Positions 1 through 9,490 of a stretch of DNA of 64,000 nt are shown here, piece by piece. Made by a program: the position numbers and the translations under genes. The notes under the pieces were generated by a model that searched no databases, was not told the origin of the DNA, and was given only the letters and a program-made list of their open reading frames with translations. The first letter of the stretch is position 1; each line of letters starts with the position of its first letter. Source of the stretch: Promethearchaeota archaeon (GTDB taxonomy: Archaea; Asgardarchaeota; Lokiarchaeia; Sigyniarchaeales; SOKP01); NCBI GenBank assembly GCA_019058245.1, contig JAHPZJ010000006.1, positions 1-64,000 of the forward strand, in the 5' to 3' direction.

Positions 1-82
1 AAAAAGCATAATTGAATAATCTAAATATCATCACTAAATTTAATACGATCCCAAAGGATTTAAAATAAAAAATTATTCAGAT

Positions 83-631
83 CTATTGTATTTTTTGAGA
101 TTTTCGAATTAATACTAACTTTATCAATGCAGCAGCTATCCATCCAAATCCAATAAACATTATTATATATTTTATTAGAGCAAAAAAGGAATGGATTATA
201 GCCCAGATATTTGGAAATTCTAATGGATCGCTAAGCAGGAGCAGGATAAAAATATTTTCTATAGCATCGCATGAAGGTGCGATAATTGTAAGGGGTATTA
301 TAATGAGTCCGATTTTCCTCCATATTGTTTCCTCCTTAAATTTACGTACGATAATTAATCCAAGAGAAAAAAAAATGCCACCATAACTGATCATAAAAAA
401 ATAGTCTAAGATATTTGCAATTCTATATAAATTAATATCAGCATTAGCATTATATTCTTTAATAAGTTCTCCACTAAAGGAAAGTTGGCTTTCAAAAGCA
501 CTTACAGGATAAGAGACAGTAAAAAAATATGACATTATAGGATAAATCACTAGTAAAAGAATTACGCTAGAGATTAGTAATTGTTTTATTTTTTTATCGC
601 TTGGCCAATTGGATAATTTATTTAAAAACAT
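83..631 (-). CDS. Four-helix membrane protein of unknown function
   Basis: I do not recognise the family. The 182-residue product shows four hydrophobic segments at about residues 16-38, 74-96, 106-134 and 145-174. The loop between the first two (about 35 residues) is polar, which suggests one exposed domain. The third segment contains an unusual charged motif, Asp122-x-x-Glu125-Asn126, inside or at the edge of the membrane, which may be a functional site. A short basic tail (Arg-Lys-Ser-Gln-Lys) ends the protein. It is transcribed away from the ABC exporter that starts at 828, with about 195 bp of AT-rich divergent intergenic sequence between them. Membrane location is clear; any function would be a guess. 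Confidence 0.65.
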   Translation of the reverse strand: MFLNKLSNWPSDKKIKQLLISSVILLLVIYPIMSYFFTVSYPVSAFESQLSFSGELIKEYNANADINLYRIANILDYFFMISYGGIFFSLGLIIVRKFKEETIWRKIGLIIIPLTIIAPSCDAIENIFILLLLSDPLEFPNIWAIIHSFFALIKYIIMFIGFGWIAAALIKLVLIRKSQKIQ

Positions 632-827
632 AATATATATTCATCATTTTTTTATAATAGTATATTTGATTTGTCATCTATTCTTTTAAATTTTCTATCT
701 TTTTTACAGTATCTTTTTTTTAGGAAACCAAGGAAAGCTTTATTTAATTTTCTCATTTACTCTAAATAATAATAAAATTTTTTTTTTCAGTATTAATGTA
801 AAAATTGGTATTTTTGCATAGTAAAAT

Positions 828-1601
828 ATGATTAATATCTCAAATCTTTCAAAATCTTTTGGAAATTTCAAAGCTGTAGAAAATCTCAATATTAATATTC
901 AAAAAGGTGAAATTTTTGGTCTCATTGGACCTAATGGTTCAGGAAAAACAACGACTATCTTGACATTACTAGATATATTAGATCCAGATCCGGGAGCCAA
1001 AATAACGATTGATGGAAAAGAGATTCCTAAAAAAATAAATGAAGTTTATCCTAAAATAGGTTTTATGCCCCAAGAACTCTCTTTATATTTAGATCTGACA
1101 GTTGAGCAAAACCTAAAATTCTTTGGTGACTTATATAAAATTCCAAAAGCTGTGATCTATTCTCGTATTAAAGAAGTTCTTGAATTGATTGACCTTAAAG
1201 AATATAGAAAAAGATTAATTTCTAAGTGTTCAGGAGGGATGCAAAGGCGATGTTCCCTTGCGGTTGCGCTACTCCACAAACCAGAAATTTTAATTTTAGA
1301 TGAACCTACTGTAGGAGTTGATCCTGAACTTAGAATTGAATTCTGGAATTATTTTAAGAAAATTTCAAAAGAGGATGGAGTAACAATTCTCATTACCACT
1401 CATTATTTAGCAGAATCAATTAATTGTGACCGAATTGGTTTGATGAATAAAGAGATAGTAATCTCTGGAACACCTTTAGATTTAATGGAGAATGTTAAAA
1501 AACTTAAAAATCTTGAAAAACTGCCAGATATGGAGGAAGTTTTTATCTATTACACCCATTCAGAGATGGAGAAGAAAATGTTAGGGGGTTTAAAAGCATG
1601 A
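828..1601 (+). CDS. ABC-2 type exporter, ATP-binding subunit
   Basis: The 257-residue protein is a complete ABC ATPase. It has a Walker A GPNGSGKT at residues 34-41, a Q-loop MPQE near 80-83, a signature CSGGMQ at 134-139, a Walker B LILDEP at 154-159 and the switch His at about 192 in ITTH. The Cys in place of Leu/Phe in the signature is a mild variant seen in DrrA/CcmA-like exporters. It hydrolyses ATP at the cytoplasmic face to drive the permease encoded next. The stop codon overlaps the start of that permease by 4 bp, so the two are co-translated. The substrate cannot be told from sequence; relatives export drugs, lipids or ions such as Na+. Confidence 0.93.
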   Translation: MINISNLSKSFGNFKAVENLNINIQKGEIFGLIGPNGSGKTTTILTLLDILDPDPGAKITIDGKEIPKKINEVYPKIGFMPQELSLYLDLTVEQNLKFFGDLYKIPKAVIYSRIKEVLELIDLKEYRKRLISKCSGGMQRRCSLAVALLHKPEILILDEPTVGVDPELRIEFWNYFKKISKEDGVTILITTHYLAESINCDRIGLMNKEIVISGTPLDLMENVKKLKNLEKLPDMEEVFIYYTHSEMEKKMLGGLKA

Positions 1602-2755
1602 GTATTAGTTTTAGGAGAATTATAGCAATTACACGGAAGAATCTTCAAGCATTATTACATGATAAACGAACGGTAGGTTTACTCATTATGATGCCTATCT
1701 TCTTGATGTTCCTGTTTGGATATGCCTTTGGACGACCAGTAAGTCATGTACCTATTAAAATTGTTAATTTAGATGAGGGTGGAGAAGGCATACCTTCTTT
1801 GGGTATTAATGATACAAAATTCTCTGAAATTTTCATAGAAAAGCTTGAGGAAGACGATAGAGTAGATATTCATTTGTTGAATTCAACCACTTTTAATCTT
1901 TCAGAAGAGATTCCAAAAATTTATGGAGGGAACGATTATTATGCTCTAATCGTTATTCCTGAAAACTTTACGGAAAATATGCCGAATATTTCAAAAAGTA
2001 TTCAAATATCAACATATTTAGATGGAAGTGATCAACAGACGATAAGTTCCGTAATAGGTGCAATCTCTGAAGTTATTGGAAAAGTGATAAATGTGATTTC
2101 AGGTGAGGAATCTCATTTAAAATTAAATCTTAATTATGTCGCAGGGGATCCAGATCTAAGACCGATTGATTCTCTTGGACCAGGAATTCTCAGTTTTGCT
2201 CTTTTTTTATTCATGATTTTAACAGTTACGGGGGGATTTACTAGGGAGAAATTGACAGGAACATTGTTTAGAGTTAAAGCAACAACAACTTCAAAGACAG
2301 AAATGATGTTGGGGTATTTATTGGGAAATTCATTAATAGCATTAGTCCAAAGTGTTCTGTTGCTATTAATTTCAGTAGTATTTTTTCAACTCCATATTGT
2401 TGGTAATATTCTATTGTTATTTTTTATTCTCTTTATCTATGCATTGTCATGCGTTGGATTAGGAATTTTTGCTTCTGCTTTTGCCAAAAGTGAGCTTCAA
2501 GCATTTCAATTCATCCCATTACTACTAATACCTTCAATGTTTTTTTCAGGATTTATCTTTCCAATAAACTCATTTCCAGTAATATTTCAATATATTTCGT
2601 ATTTTATCCCGATGACGTATTCAATTAGGATTAGTAGAGCAATTATGATTAATGGCTTTGGCTTTGATATGTTTTATATGGATTTTCTAATAATGCTTCT
2701 CTTAACCTTGGTTTTTCTTGTGCTTGCTGTCCTAGTATTTAAAATGAAGAAATAG
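1598..2755 (+). CDS. ABC-2 type exporter, permease subunit
   Basis: This 385-residue protein has the classic long-form ABC-2 permease layout (YhhJ/YbhR-like). One membrane segment lies near residues 22-45, followed by an extracytoplasmic domain of roughly 150 residues. About five helices fill the C-terminal half (from about 195 to the end). The sequence after the first helix (PVSHVPIKIVNLD) is typical of this family. It starts with the ATG that overlaps the end of the ATPase gene, so the two form one transporter operon. A T-rich stretch follows the stop. The exported substrate is unknown. Confidence 0.92.
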   Translation: MSISFRRIIAITRKNLQALLHDKRTVGLLIMMPIFLMFLFGYAFGRPVSHVPIKIVNLDEGGEGIPSLGINDTKFSEIFIEKLEEDDRVDIHLLNSTTFNLSEEIPKIYGGNDYYALIVIPENFTENMPNISKSIQISTYLDGSDQQTISSVIGAISEVIGKVINVISGEESHLKLNLNYVAGDPDLRPIDSLGPGILSFALFLFMILTVTGGFTREKLTGTLFRVKATTTSKTEMMLGYLLGNSLIALVQSVLLLLISVVFFQLHIVGNILLLFFILFIYALSCVGLGIFASAFAKSELQAFQFIPLLLIPSMFFSGFIFPINSFPVIFQYISYFIPMTYSIRISRAIMINGFGFDMFYMDFLIMLLLTLVFLVLAVLVFKMKK

Positions 2756-2794
2756 ATACTGAACTCAGAACTAAAGATAAGGATATAGTTACAA

Positions 2795-2838
2795 TTATTT
2801 TTTTATATATTTTTTCAATTTTTTTGTAATTTTTCCTT
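2795..2838 (+). terminator. Oligo-T terminator after the ABC exporter pair
   Basis: About 40 bp after the permease stop, the + strand has a run of seven T (2798-2804) and two further T-rich stretches. Oligo-T runs without a strong hairpin are the usual intrinsic terminators of archaea. This is inferred from composition in an AT-rich genome, so confidence is limited. Confidence 0.35.
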
Positions 2839-2896
2839 ATTTTTCAACTTTTTCTATGCTTATATGAATAAAATATGATTTATTTAGATATTAATT

Positions 2897-3418
2897 TTAA
2901 ATTGAAAAATTTAATTTCTTTAAATCATCAATATCATCAGGAAGATTATCAATTCCTCCAAATTCCTTAATAACGATTGAAATTAATTTTGATTTCCATT
3001 CTCGATTAAGATTGGGATAAGTCATTTGATTTTCACCACCTATACTCTCACAATCGTCTTCAATTAGTATGTCTGGTTTAGCTTTTTCAATTGGTAAATT
3101 CCAATTTTTTTCTTTTCGGTAAAATATTGGTCCTTTTGGAAAATTATATCTTTTTAAGACTTTTTCATCCATTTTGACATTTTTGGGAGATATGTGAGAA
3201 CTTAGGTATAAGATCTCAGCACCTTGATTTTGCCATGTTTTTAATTTTTTTACAACGTTCCCAATTGGAATATATGAACTAAAATCAGATATAGATTTAT
3301 CTGTATTTTCAATAATCTGTTTTATTATCGCTTCCCTTGAAAGCTCTAATGCATTCCTATGCATGATACTGGTTCCATGTAGAAAAATTAAGATCCTTGT
3401 TTTCTTTTTAGTTTTCAT
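2897..3418 (-). CDS. HAD-like protein with a degenerate catalytic motif
   Basis: The 173-residue protein resembles short HAD-superfamily phosphatase-like proteins. It has an N-terminal beta strand ILIFLHGTS, a middle strand ending in LYLSSH that could hold motif II Ser, and a C-terminal ILIEDDCESIGG that matches the acidic motif IV. The first motif lacks the two Asp residues of the usual DxDxT signature (LHGTS instead), so catalysis by the normal mechanism is doubtful. It begins 1 bp after the polyferredoxin gene ends on the same strand, so the two are probably one operon. The HAD assignment rests on motif pattern only. It could be a nucleotide- or phosphate-binding partner rather than an enzyme. 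Confidence 0.45.
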   Translation of the reverse strand: MKTKKKTRILIFLHGTSIMHRNALELSREAIIKQIIENTDKSISDFSSYIPIGNVVKKLKTWQNQGAEILYLSSHISPKNVKMDEKVLKRYNFPKGPIFYRKEKNWNLPIEKAKPDILIEDDCESIGGENQMTYPNLNREWKSKLISIVIKEFGGIDNLPDDIDDLKKLNFSI

Positions 3419-3419
3419 T

Positions 3420-4508
3420 TCATACGTTAGAAAGAAATTTTCTAAGATCCTTTTTTATTTTATCGACTTTTTTATCTTTTATCCAGTATCTTATTTTAGG
3501 AGAGCTAAGGAAAGCTTGAATTTTCTCGTTTAATTCAGATAGTTTTTTTTTATCTTCTTTTGATAACTGAGGGACTGCTTCTTCTATTCTTTCTTTTACT
3601 TTTTGAACTTCTTCTGCAATAATTGGGATTTCTATTTGTTGTTTACCCTGAATTAATCTCTTCCTTATTATCTCTTTTATGCTATTTATCCAACCTTGAA
3701 TCCAGGGATAATTACCCTTTTTTTTTGGATCGTGTATAATAACTTCTTTTCTATTGACTATTATTAAATCATCCGGACAAGAATTTTCACATGCTCCACA
3801 ATAAAAACATTCATCTTCATTACACGCAATTTTACCATATTTTTTGACATCTTCAGCACTCTCTGGAATAAAAAAAGATTCCGTAGGGCAAATATTAACA
3901 CAAGCTTTACATCCTTGAGGATCACATTTATGGAGCATATTTTTTTTGATAATAACTTCTCCCTTTATTGGAGATTTGATTGAAAAGCAGTTTACTGGGC
4001 ATTCTTTTTGAATTTTATAATAATCTCTAACATTGTGTCTATCTCGTACTGATAAGCAGAGTTTGCAGATCTCATTTTTAGAATCCTCTATACATTTATC
4101 CATATCGATTTCGTAAAACTTTCCAATGGAGGGGAATTCTTCAATATCGATTTGATCTTCAGGAGATATATTTTCATGAAATGCATCATTTGGACAGATA
4201 ATAGCACATAGCATGCAATAACAGCATTTATCATGATCTATTAGAATTTTTGGATTATTTTCGTCTAAGATTCCTTGAGCAATCTCAGGAATTGGACCAA
4301 GCTCTATAGCATCAACAGGACAAACAATTTTACATAAAGAACATCCTATGCATCGTTTTATATCATATGTGAGTTTTTTATCTACATTTTGGAAGTTCCA
4401 TTTAAGTATTAATTGATCTGGTGTAATTTCTATATTTTTTGTAATGGACTCTTGTTCTCCAGTAGTGGATTTATCCTCAGATGCTATTTTTGAAATTTTT
4501 TTTTCCAC
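3420..4508 (-). CDS. FwdF-like polyferredoxin
   Basis: This 362-residue iron-sulfur protein carries CxxCxxCxxxCP motifs at Cys53/56/59/63, Cys95/98/101/105 and Cys234/237/240/244. A variant set lies at Cys195/200/203/207, and further Cys occur at 139, 148, 151, 170 and 174. That gives at least five, probably six, [4Fe-4S] sites. The arrangement resembles FwdF/FmdF, the polyferredoxin that wires formylmethanofuran dehydrogenase, which fits a genome with one-carbon metabolism. No Fwd catalytic subunits are in the window. Residues after about 265 form a charged helical extension with no cysteines, which is unlike a plain polyferredoxin. It lies directly upstream of the HAD-like gene. The exact redox partner is unknown. 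Confidence 0.75.
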   Translation of the reverse strand: MEKKISKIASEDKSTTGEQESITKNIEITPDQLILKWNFQNVDKKLTYDIKRCIGCSLCKIVCPVDAIELGPIPEIAQGILDENNPKILIDHDKCCYCMLCAIICPNDAFHENISPEDQIDIEEFPSIGKFYEIDMDKCIEDSKNEICKLCLSVRDRHNVRDYYKIQKECPVNCFSIKSPIKGEVIIKKNMLHKCDPQGCKACVNICPTESFFIPESAEDVKKYGKIACNEDECFYCGACENSCPDDLIIVNRKEVIIHDPKKKGNYPWIQGWINSIKEIIRKRLIQGKQQIEIPIIAEEVQKVKERIEEAVPQLSKEDKKKLSELNEKIQAFLSSPKIRYWIKDKKVDKIKKDLRKFLSNV

Positions 4509-4762
4509 CTTTCTTGATTTCTATGAGATGTTTAATATCTTGTAAATTTAAAGTGCAAAAAAAACTATCGATAATAATTTTCAATTATTTTTGCAAAGTT
4601 TTTCAATAGATTGTACAAAATCTTATTTCCTAACTTATAATTTAAAAGTTAAAGCATAAATATTATAGTTACTATATTAGTTTTGTATTATTAGAATATA
4701 AAAATTATTATTTTTAATAAAGCTAATATAGCTAGTATTTTAACGGGGCTGAATAAGTCAAT

Positions 4763-4767
4763 GGTGA
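4763..4767 (+). promoter_or_regulatory. GGTGA ribosome-binding site before the receiver-domain gene
   Basis: GGTGA matches the archaeal anti-Shine-Dalgarno and lies exactly 7 nt before ATA 4775. The ATG at 4761 is in another frame and meets a stop after five codons. This site argues for initiation at 4775. Confidence 0.4.
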
Positions 4768-4774
4768 GAGAAGA

Positions 4775-5155
4775 ATAACAACAATTTTTATTGCTGAAGA
4801 CGATAGAGACCTTCAAAGATTGTATGGACTTTTATTGGATATGGATGGATTTCAAGTGTTAGGTATTGCTAATAATGGAGAAGAAGCGATAAAAATGTTT
4901 AGTTCTTTTACTGTAAAACCAGATATAATAATATTAGATTATAGAATGCCAATAAAAAATGGTTTAGAAGCATTAAAAGAAATATTACAAATAGATCATA
5001 ATTCGAGAATTATTTTTGCCAGTGCAGATAAAACTATTAAAGATGAGGTCTATTTAAATGGAGCGATGGGATTTTTGGATAAGCCATTTAGTCACGATAA
5101 GTTATTAAGTACATTAAATGAATGTTTAAGATCAGTTCATTTAACTCATTTATGA
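4775..5155 (+). CDS. Single-domain response regulator (CheY-like receiver), probable non-AUG start
   Basis: The protein is a stand-alone receiver domain with no output domain. Reading from 4775 it begins with TTIFIAEDDRD, which supplies beta strand 1 and the acidic Asp-Asp pair. The phospho-acceptor Asp lies in IILDYRMP, the Thr/Ser position in FASAD, and the conserved Lys in LDKPF. The only standard start in frame is TTG at 4820. It would delete strand 1 and both acidic residues, so I place the start at ATA 4775, 7 nt after a GGTGA site. The frame is open from 4757. A missing base in the AGAAGAA stretch, which would join the frame to ATG 4761, is the alternative. No histidine kinase is adjacent; the nearest one is at 16136. 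Confidence 0.8.
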   Translation: MTTIFIAEDDRDLQRLYGLLLDMDGFQVLGIANNGEEAIKMFSSFTVKPDIIILDYRMPIKNGLEALKEILQIDHNSRIIFASADKTIKDEVYLNGAMGFLDKPFSHDKLLSTLNECLRSVHLTHL

Positions 5156-5190
5156 AAATTATGTGTAGGAAATGATTTTTATTGATTTAA

Positions 5191-5691
5191 TTAAGAATAA
5201 TAATCATAACTCTCATTATCAAAATTGTATATATATTCTATTGGAATTCCATCAGGTTTAAGATCTGGTGGCGCATATATTAAATGCAAATTTGGAAAAT
5301 ATGTTCCAATACCATTTTGTGCAAGAATTCTGGCAGGATGGTTTACATCCTTAAAAATTTCCTCACTTATTCTTAGTGTAATAATTCTACATTGTTGTTC
5401 ATCTAGAATACCTAATGAGTGAATATACTCATGTAATAAAATATGATATGTATAAGCCCATATAATTTCATAAGGTTGTTCTTTTAAAATGATTTCTAGG
5501 GGTGTTTTATTCATTAGAATATCAGTACCAGGATGAAAATGCATTCCACCTATAAAACCACCTCTGTAAATACCCATTTTAACTAGTCCAAGGTTTAAAC
5601 CTGCGCGGTGCCGACTATAAATTTTTTTAACATCTTTTTTAACCTGATCGAAAATATTAGGTATTTCTTGTTTTAATTCTTCTAGATTCAT
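5191..5691 (-). CDS. Putative HExxH zinc metallopeptidase-like protein
   Basis: The 166-residue protein has a clear HExxH zinc-binding helix, HEYIH at residues 87-91. It is followed by Ser-Leu-Gly and Asp97-Glu98, so the pattern is HExxHxxGxxDE, as in small gluzincin/metzincin-like proteins. A third metal ligand could be Asp97, Glu98 or an acidic residue in the following helix (about 110). I see no signal peptide or membrane segment, so it should be cytoplasmic. It is the last gene of a minus-strand run containing hsp20, cdc48 and a winged-helix regulator. A proteolytic or protein-quality role is suggested by that context, not proven. I do not recognise a named family. Confidence 0.6.
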   Translation of the reverse strand: MNLEELKQEIPNIFDQVKKDVKKIYSRHRAGLNLGLVKMGIYRGGFIGGMHFHPGTDILMNKTPLEIILKEQPYEIIWAYTYHILLHEYIHSLGILDEQQCRIITLRISEEIFKDVNHPARILAQNGIGTYFPNLHLIYAPPDLKPDGIPIEYIYNFDNESYDYYS

Positions 5692-5734
5692 CTTGTAGTT
5701 TATATCTTATAAATTCTAATTCTTAAAATAAATA

Positions 5735-6529
5735 TTAAATGTCAAAAAACCAATTATCCTCATCTTCTCGTACAAAATCCATCAAGTTAGATAGATCTCT
5801 GAGTAAATGTCTAATAGAAACCTTATGTTGATCTCTTCTAATAGGTCCCATTTCTGAGAAAAACATATCATCCAATAGTTTATCGATATTTATTCGTTTG
5901 AAATATTTTATCGGATCATAAAAAACAGTATAAAAAATTTCTTTCTCTAAATTAGGTTGCTCTTTTTTCTTTAGATCTTCTTCAAATTGATCTCGAATTA
6001 TATTTTTCAGTTCAATTATAAAACATTCTTTATTATGTAGTAATGAATTTCTTTCTTTTTCTAAAGATCTTATATTTTCTTCAATTTCTTTTATCCTTTC
6101 TCCTAAAAATCTAAGTTTTTTATTTGGTGTTTTCATTTTATTATAGTCTATTTGACATCCCGTATCTTTAAGTTTAAAGCTGTTTTTAAATTCGTCATTT
6201 TTAGATACATTATAGTTAATATTATAGTAATCAGGAGTGATATCAATTCTCAAGGATAGATTACTGTTAATACGGTACTTAATATTACGAGGATCATCTC
6301 CAACACTTTCAATTATTCCATTATCAGAAAGCATTTTTAGTTGACTGTGAATAGCTTGCCTTGAAATCCTTTTACCAAATGAAGCTGCTAATTCTGAAGC
6401 ACCTAATGGAACCTTAGATAATTTTGACAAAATTATTCTTCTCGTAGGGTTTCCCATAATTTCTAATAAGTTATCAAGGCTAAAAATGTGTTCTTTTCCT
6501 TCTTGTTCATTCAATTCCATTATTATCAT
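5735..6529 (-). CDS. ArsR-like winged-helix transcriptional regulator with coiled coil
   Basis: The first 90 residues of this 264-residue protein form a winged helix of ArsR type. NLLEIMGNPTRRIILSKL is the typical opening helix, followed by a recognition helix around SRQAIHSQLKML and a wing with DPRNIKYR. Residues about 133-180 are a charged coiled coil (RIKEIEENIRSLEKER), suitable for dimerisation. The C-terminal 80 residues are an unassigned acidic domain. Two in-frame Met codons (1 and 4) are possible starts. It lies 37 bp downstream of cdc48 on the same strand and is a good candidate local regulator of the chaperone/AAA block. The effector it senses is unknown. Confidence 0.75.
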   Translation of the reverse strand: MIIMELNEQEGKEHIFSLDNLLEIMGNPTRRIILSKLSKVPLGASELAASFGKRISRQAIHSQLKMLSDNGIIESVGDDPRNIKYRINSNLSLRIDITPDYYNINYNVSKNDEFKNSFKLKDTGCQIDYNKMKTPNKKLRFLGERIKEIEENIRSLEKERNSLLHNKECFIIELKNIIRDQFEEDLKKKEQPNLEKEIFYTVFYDPIKYFKRINIDKLLDDMFFSEMGPIRRDQHKVSIRHLLRDLSNLMDFVREDEDNWFFDI

Positions 6530-6566
6530 TCACTCTTATTATTAACTCTATATTTTTTTATTAATT

Positions 6567-8792
6567 TTATCTATATAACTCTTCTGAAGGCTCTTTTGCA
6601 TACATCTCATGAGATTTCTTGGCTTTATCTGCTGATTTTAATATTTTTTCGATTGATTCATCAAATTCTCTTTTGGAAATTTTCACAATTTTGACTGAAT
6701 CTGCATTTTTTGTATCAATATTTTCATTATTGATGGCATTCCGAATTGTTAAGAGTGTGGCTTCTTCACAGATTGCTTGTATATCTGCTCCAGTATATCC
6801 TTCTAGTTCTTGTGCCATTTGATCAATATTCACATCATTGGCAAGTGGTTTATTCCTAAGATGTATTTTAAATATTTCAATACGAGCCTCTTTATCAGGC
6901 ATCGGAATTTCAACATGTCTCCCAAATCTACCTGATCTTAATAATGCAGGATCAAGCATATCAGCTCTATTTGTAGCAGCAAGTAGAATTACATCCTTTA
7001 ATCCCTCTAAACCATCCATTTCAGTTAATAATTGTGAAACAACTTGTTCAGTTACTTGGGAGCTAGCGAATCTACCTCTCATTCCCGCAATAGCATCAAT
7101 CTCATCAAAAAAGATAATACAAGGTGCTGCGGCTCTTGCTTTTCTAAATGTTTCTCTAACTGCTTTTTCACTTTCGCCTACCCATTTAGATAAAAATTCA
7201 GGACCTTTAACTGAAATAAAATTAACTTCACTCTCATGAGCTAATGCTTTAGCTAATAATGTTTTGCCTGTTCCAGGGGGTCCAAAGAGAAGAATTCCAT
7301 TAGGGGGTTTTGAATTTAAGTGAGTATATATTTCAGGATATTTTAATGGCCATTCAATTATTTCCCTTAATTGCTGTTTGGCTTCTTCTAATCCACCAAT
7401 ATCTTCCCAACATTCGCTAGGTTGGCTAATTAATACCTCTCTTAAAGCTGAAGGTTCAATACTATTTAAAGCAGTCTCAAAATTCTTCATTTTAATCTGG
7501 AGATCACTCAAAATTTCAGGAGGGATGGGTTTATCTAAATTAATCTTTGGCAATATTTCTCTTATTGCTAACATTGCGGCTTCTTTCGCTAATGATTCTA
7601 CATCAGCTCCCACGAATCCATGAGTTTTTTCTGCCATATATCGAAGATCAACATCACTATAGAGAGGCATTCCACGAGTATGAATTAATAAAATTTCGTA
7701 TCTACCATCTGTATCTGGTACACCAATCTCGATTTCTCGGTCAAATCTACCAGGACGTCTTAGAGCGGGATCAATATCATTTACTCTATTAGTTGCTCCT
7801 ATAACAATAATTTCTCCTCTTCCTTCTAAACCATCTAATAATGAAAGTAATTGTGCAACTACCCTTCTCTCTACTTCACCTGTTACTTCACCTCTTTTAG
7901 GTGCTATTGAATCTAACTCATCAATAAATATTATAGATGGTGCCATTTCTTTTGCTTCTTCAAATACTTTACGTAGATTTTCTTCACTTTGACCATAAAA
8001 TTTACTCATGATTTCAGGTCCACTAATAGTTATAAAATGTGCTTCAGTTTCATATGCAACAGCTCTAGCTAATAAAGTTTTTCCCGTTCCTGGTGGTCCA
8101 TGTAATAATACTCCTTTAGGAGGATCGATACCAATTCTTTTAAATAGTTCTGGATGCCTTATTGGCAACTCTATCATTTCTCGAATTTTTTGGATTTCCT
8201 CTTCCAACCCTCCAATATCCTCATAAGTGACTCTTCTTGCCTCCAATTCCTCAAATTCTTTATGGGTTTTCTCTGAAATCGTGATTTTAGTGTCTAAGTG
8301 AATCCTAACTGCGGCTGCTCTGGGTGAATAATCTATAACTATAAAATCAATCCTACGACCCATTGCATTAAAACTTAAAATATCACCTTTAGTAATAACA
8401 CGGTTTTCCAACATTCTAACTAATTGATCCGATCTTCTTAGAATAACAGATTCTTCTATTCCTGCGAAAGTTATTCTCTCAGCCAAACTTGCTTCAATTT
8501 TTTTAATTTCTACAATATCATCTAAGGAGGCACCAATATTCCTTCTTAATGAAGAGTCTATTCTAATCGTGTTAGTACCCTGATCTTCAAGCTTTCCAGG
8601 AAATAATAAGGCGGCAGTCTTCTTTCCCGCTACACTATGGGATATTTCAATTACATCTCCAGTTCTAAGTTTAAGTTCATCAATAACATCTGGATCTATT
8701 CTTATCCTACCTCTACCAGCATCTCCTTTGTATGCATCTTTAATCCTTACCTTTCTTCCATCTCCCTTATATTCTCGAGTAATCCCACTCAT
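6567..8792 (-). CDS. cdc48: Cdc48/VAT-type double AAA+ ATPase with C-terminal HbYX motif
   Basis: The 741-residue protein has the full archaeal VAT/p97 architecture. An N-terminal double-psi barrel and adaptor region cover about 1-185. The D1 AAA domain has Walker A GPPGTGKT at 232-239 and Walker B IIFIDE at 287-292. The D2 domain has Walker A at 504-511 and Walker B IIFFDE at 559-564. The second region of homology in D2 reads SGRFGRH instead of the more usual PGRFDR, a minor deviation. The protein ends in Leu-Tyr-Arg, a hydrophobic-Tyr-X tail of the kind that PAN uses to open the 20S proteasome gate. It should therefore unfold substrates for proteasomal degradation. It sits downstream of hsp20 on the same strand. 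Confidence 0.95.
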   Translation of the reverse strand: MSGITREYKGDGRKVRIKDAYKGDAGRGRIRIDPDVIDELKLRTGDVIEISHSVAGKKTAALLFPGKLEDQGTNTIRIDSSLRRNIGASLDDIVEIKKIEASLAERITFAGIEESVILRRSDQLVRMLENRVITKGDILSFNAMGRRIDFIVIDYSPRAAAVRIHLDTKITISEKTHKEFEELEARRVTYEDIGGLEEEIQKIREMIELPIRHPELFKRIGIDPPKGVLLHGPPGTGKTLLARAVAYETEAHFITISGPEIMSKFYGQSEENLRKVFEEAKEMAPSIIFIDELDSIAPKRGEVTGEVERRVVAQLLSLLDGLEGRGEIIVIGATNRVNDIDPALRRPGRFDREIEIGVPDTDGRYEILLIHTRGMPLYSDVDLRYMAEKTHGFVGADVESLAKEAAMLAIREILPKINLDKPIPPEILSDLQIKMKNFETALNSIEPSALREVLISQPSECWEDIGGLEEAKQQLREIIEWPLKYPEIYTHLNSKPPNGILLFGPPGTGKTLLAKALAHESEVNFISVKGPEFLSKWVGESEKAVRETFRKARAAAPCIIFFDEIDAIAGMRGRFASSQVTEQVVSQLLTEMDGLEGLKDVILLAATNRADMLDPALLRSGRFGRHVEIPMPDKEARIEIFKIHLRNKPLANDVNIDQMAQELEGYTGADIQAICEEATLLTIRNAINNENIDTKNADSVKIVKISKREFDESIEKILKSADKAKKSHEMYAKEPSEELYR

Positions 8793-8869
8793 TTCTTTTT
8801 TTCACTTTTATTTTACCAAATTCAATAATTCTATTATTCGATTAACTTAATTATAATTAATTTTTATTT

Positions 8870-9490
8870 TTATTTATCTAATTTCTTAACTAGTATAATT
8901 GCTAAGCCATTTTTAACTTCAGTGTCACATTCTTTTAGTGAAGAAATGAAAGGTAATTGAATGGTTTTCATATATTTTCGATTTTTATTCTCAGCTTTAA
9001 TTGTTAGTTGATCTCCTCCATCATTAATATCAATTTTAATATCTTCTTCACTCATTCCTGGAATTTCAAAAATAATTTCAGAGCAATCTTTATAATCATT
9101 TATTTCTACCAGTGGTTCTAAATACTCAAAATTTTCTTTATGTTCTTGAGTTTCTAAAGAAAGCATATTAGCATCATATTCATTTACTGATTTAGCATTA
9201 AACATATTTTTTAATTTAGGATATTTTGATATATCCATACCCTTCAATAATTCTCGAATTCTATTTTCATCAATATTTCCCTCTACTTTTATTTCAGGTT
9301 TATCCATTCCTGATTCAAAATGATATGATACTTTAAATCCCTTCATATTCTCTTTTTCAGGTTTTATTCCTAAATTATTTTTAGATTCTGGAATAAATAA
9401 AAAATCAATATCAAAAATGTCTGAATCTATTTTAAAATTTTTTTTAATTTTATCAATAAAATCATCAAAATCATCCGACACTTTTCTCAC
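8870..9490 (-). CDS. Hsp20/alpha-crystallin family small heat-shock protein
   Basis: Residues about 115-206 form an alpha-crystallin domain. It has EPLVEINDYKD, then the conserved EIPGMSEEDIKI strand pair, and the closing NGLAIILVKK. The first 110 residues are a longer acidic N-terminal arm (DDFDDFIDKIKKNF and a PES motif) of the type seen in archaeal GvpH-like Hsp20 proteins. The C-terminal Ile-x-Ile tail used for oligomerisation in many small heat-shock proteins is absent, since the chain ends shortly after the last strand. It is first in the run hsp20-cdc48-regulator-HExxH, 77 bp before cdc48. It probably holds unfolded clients that Cdc48 then processes. Confidence 0.85.
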   Translation of the reverse strand: MRKVSDDFDDFIDKIKKNFKIDSDIFDIDFLFIPESKNNLGIKPEKENMKGFKVSYHFESGMDKPEIKVEGNIDENRIRELLKGMDISKYPKLKNMFNAKSVNEYDANMLSLETQEHKENFEYLEPLVEINDYKDCSEIIFEIPGMSEEDIKIDINDGGDQLTIKAENKNRKYMKTIQLPFISSLKECDTEVKNGLAIILVKKLDK

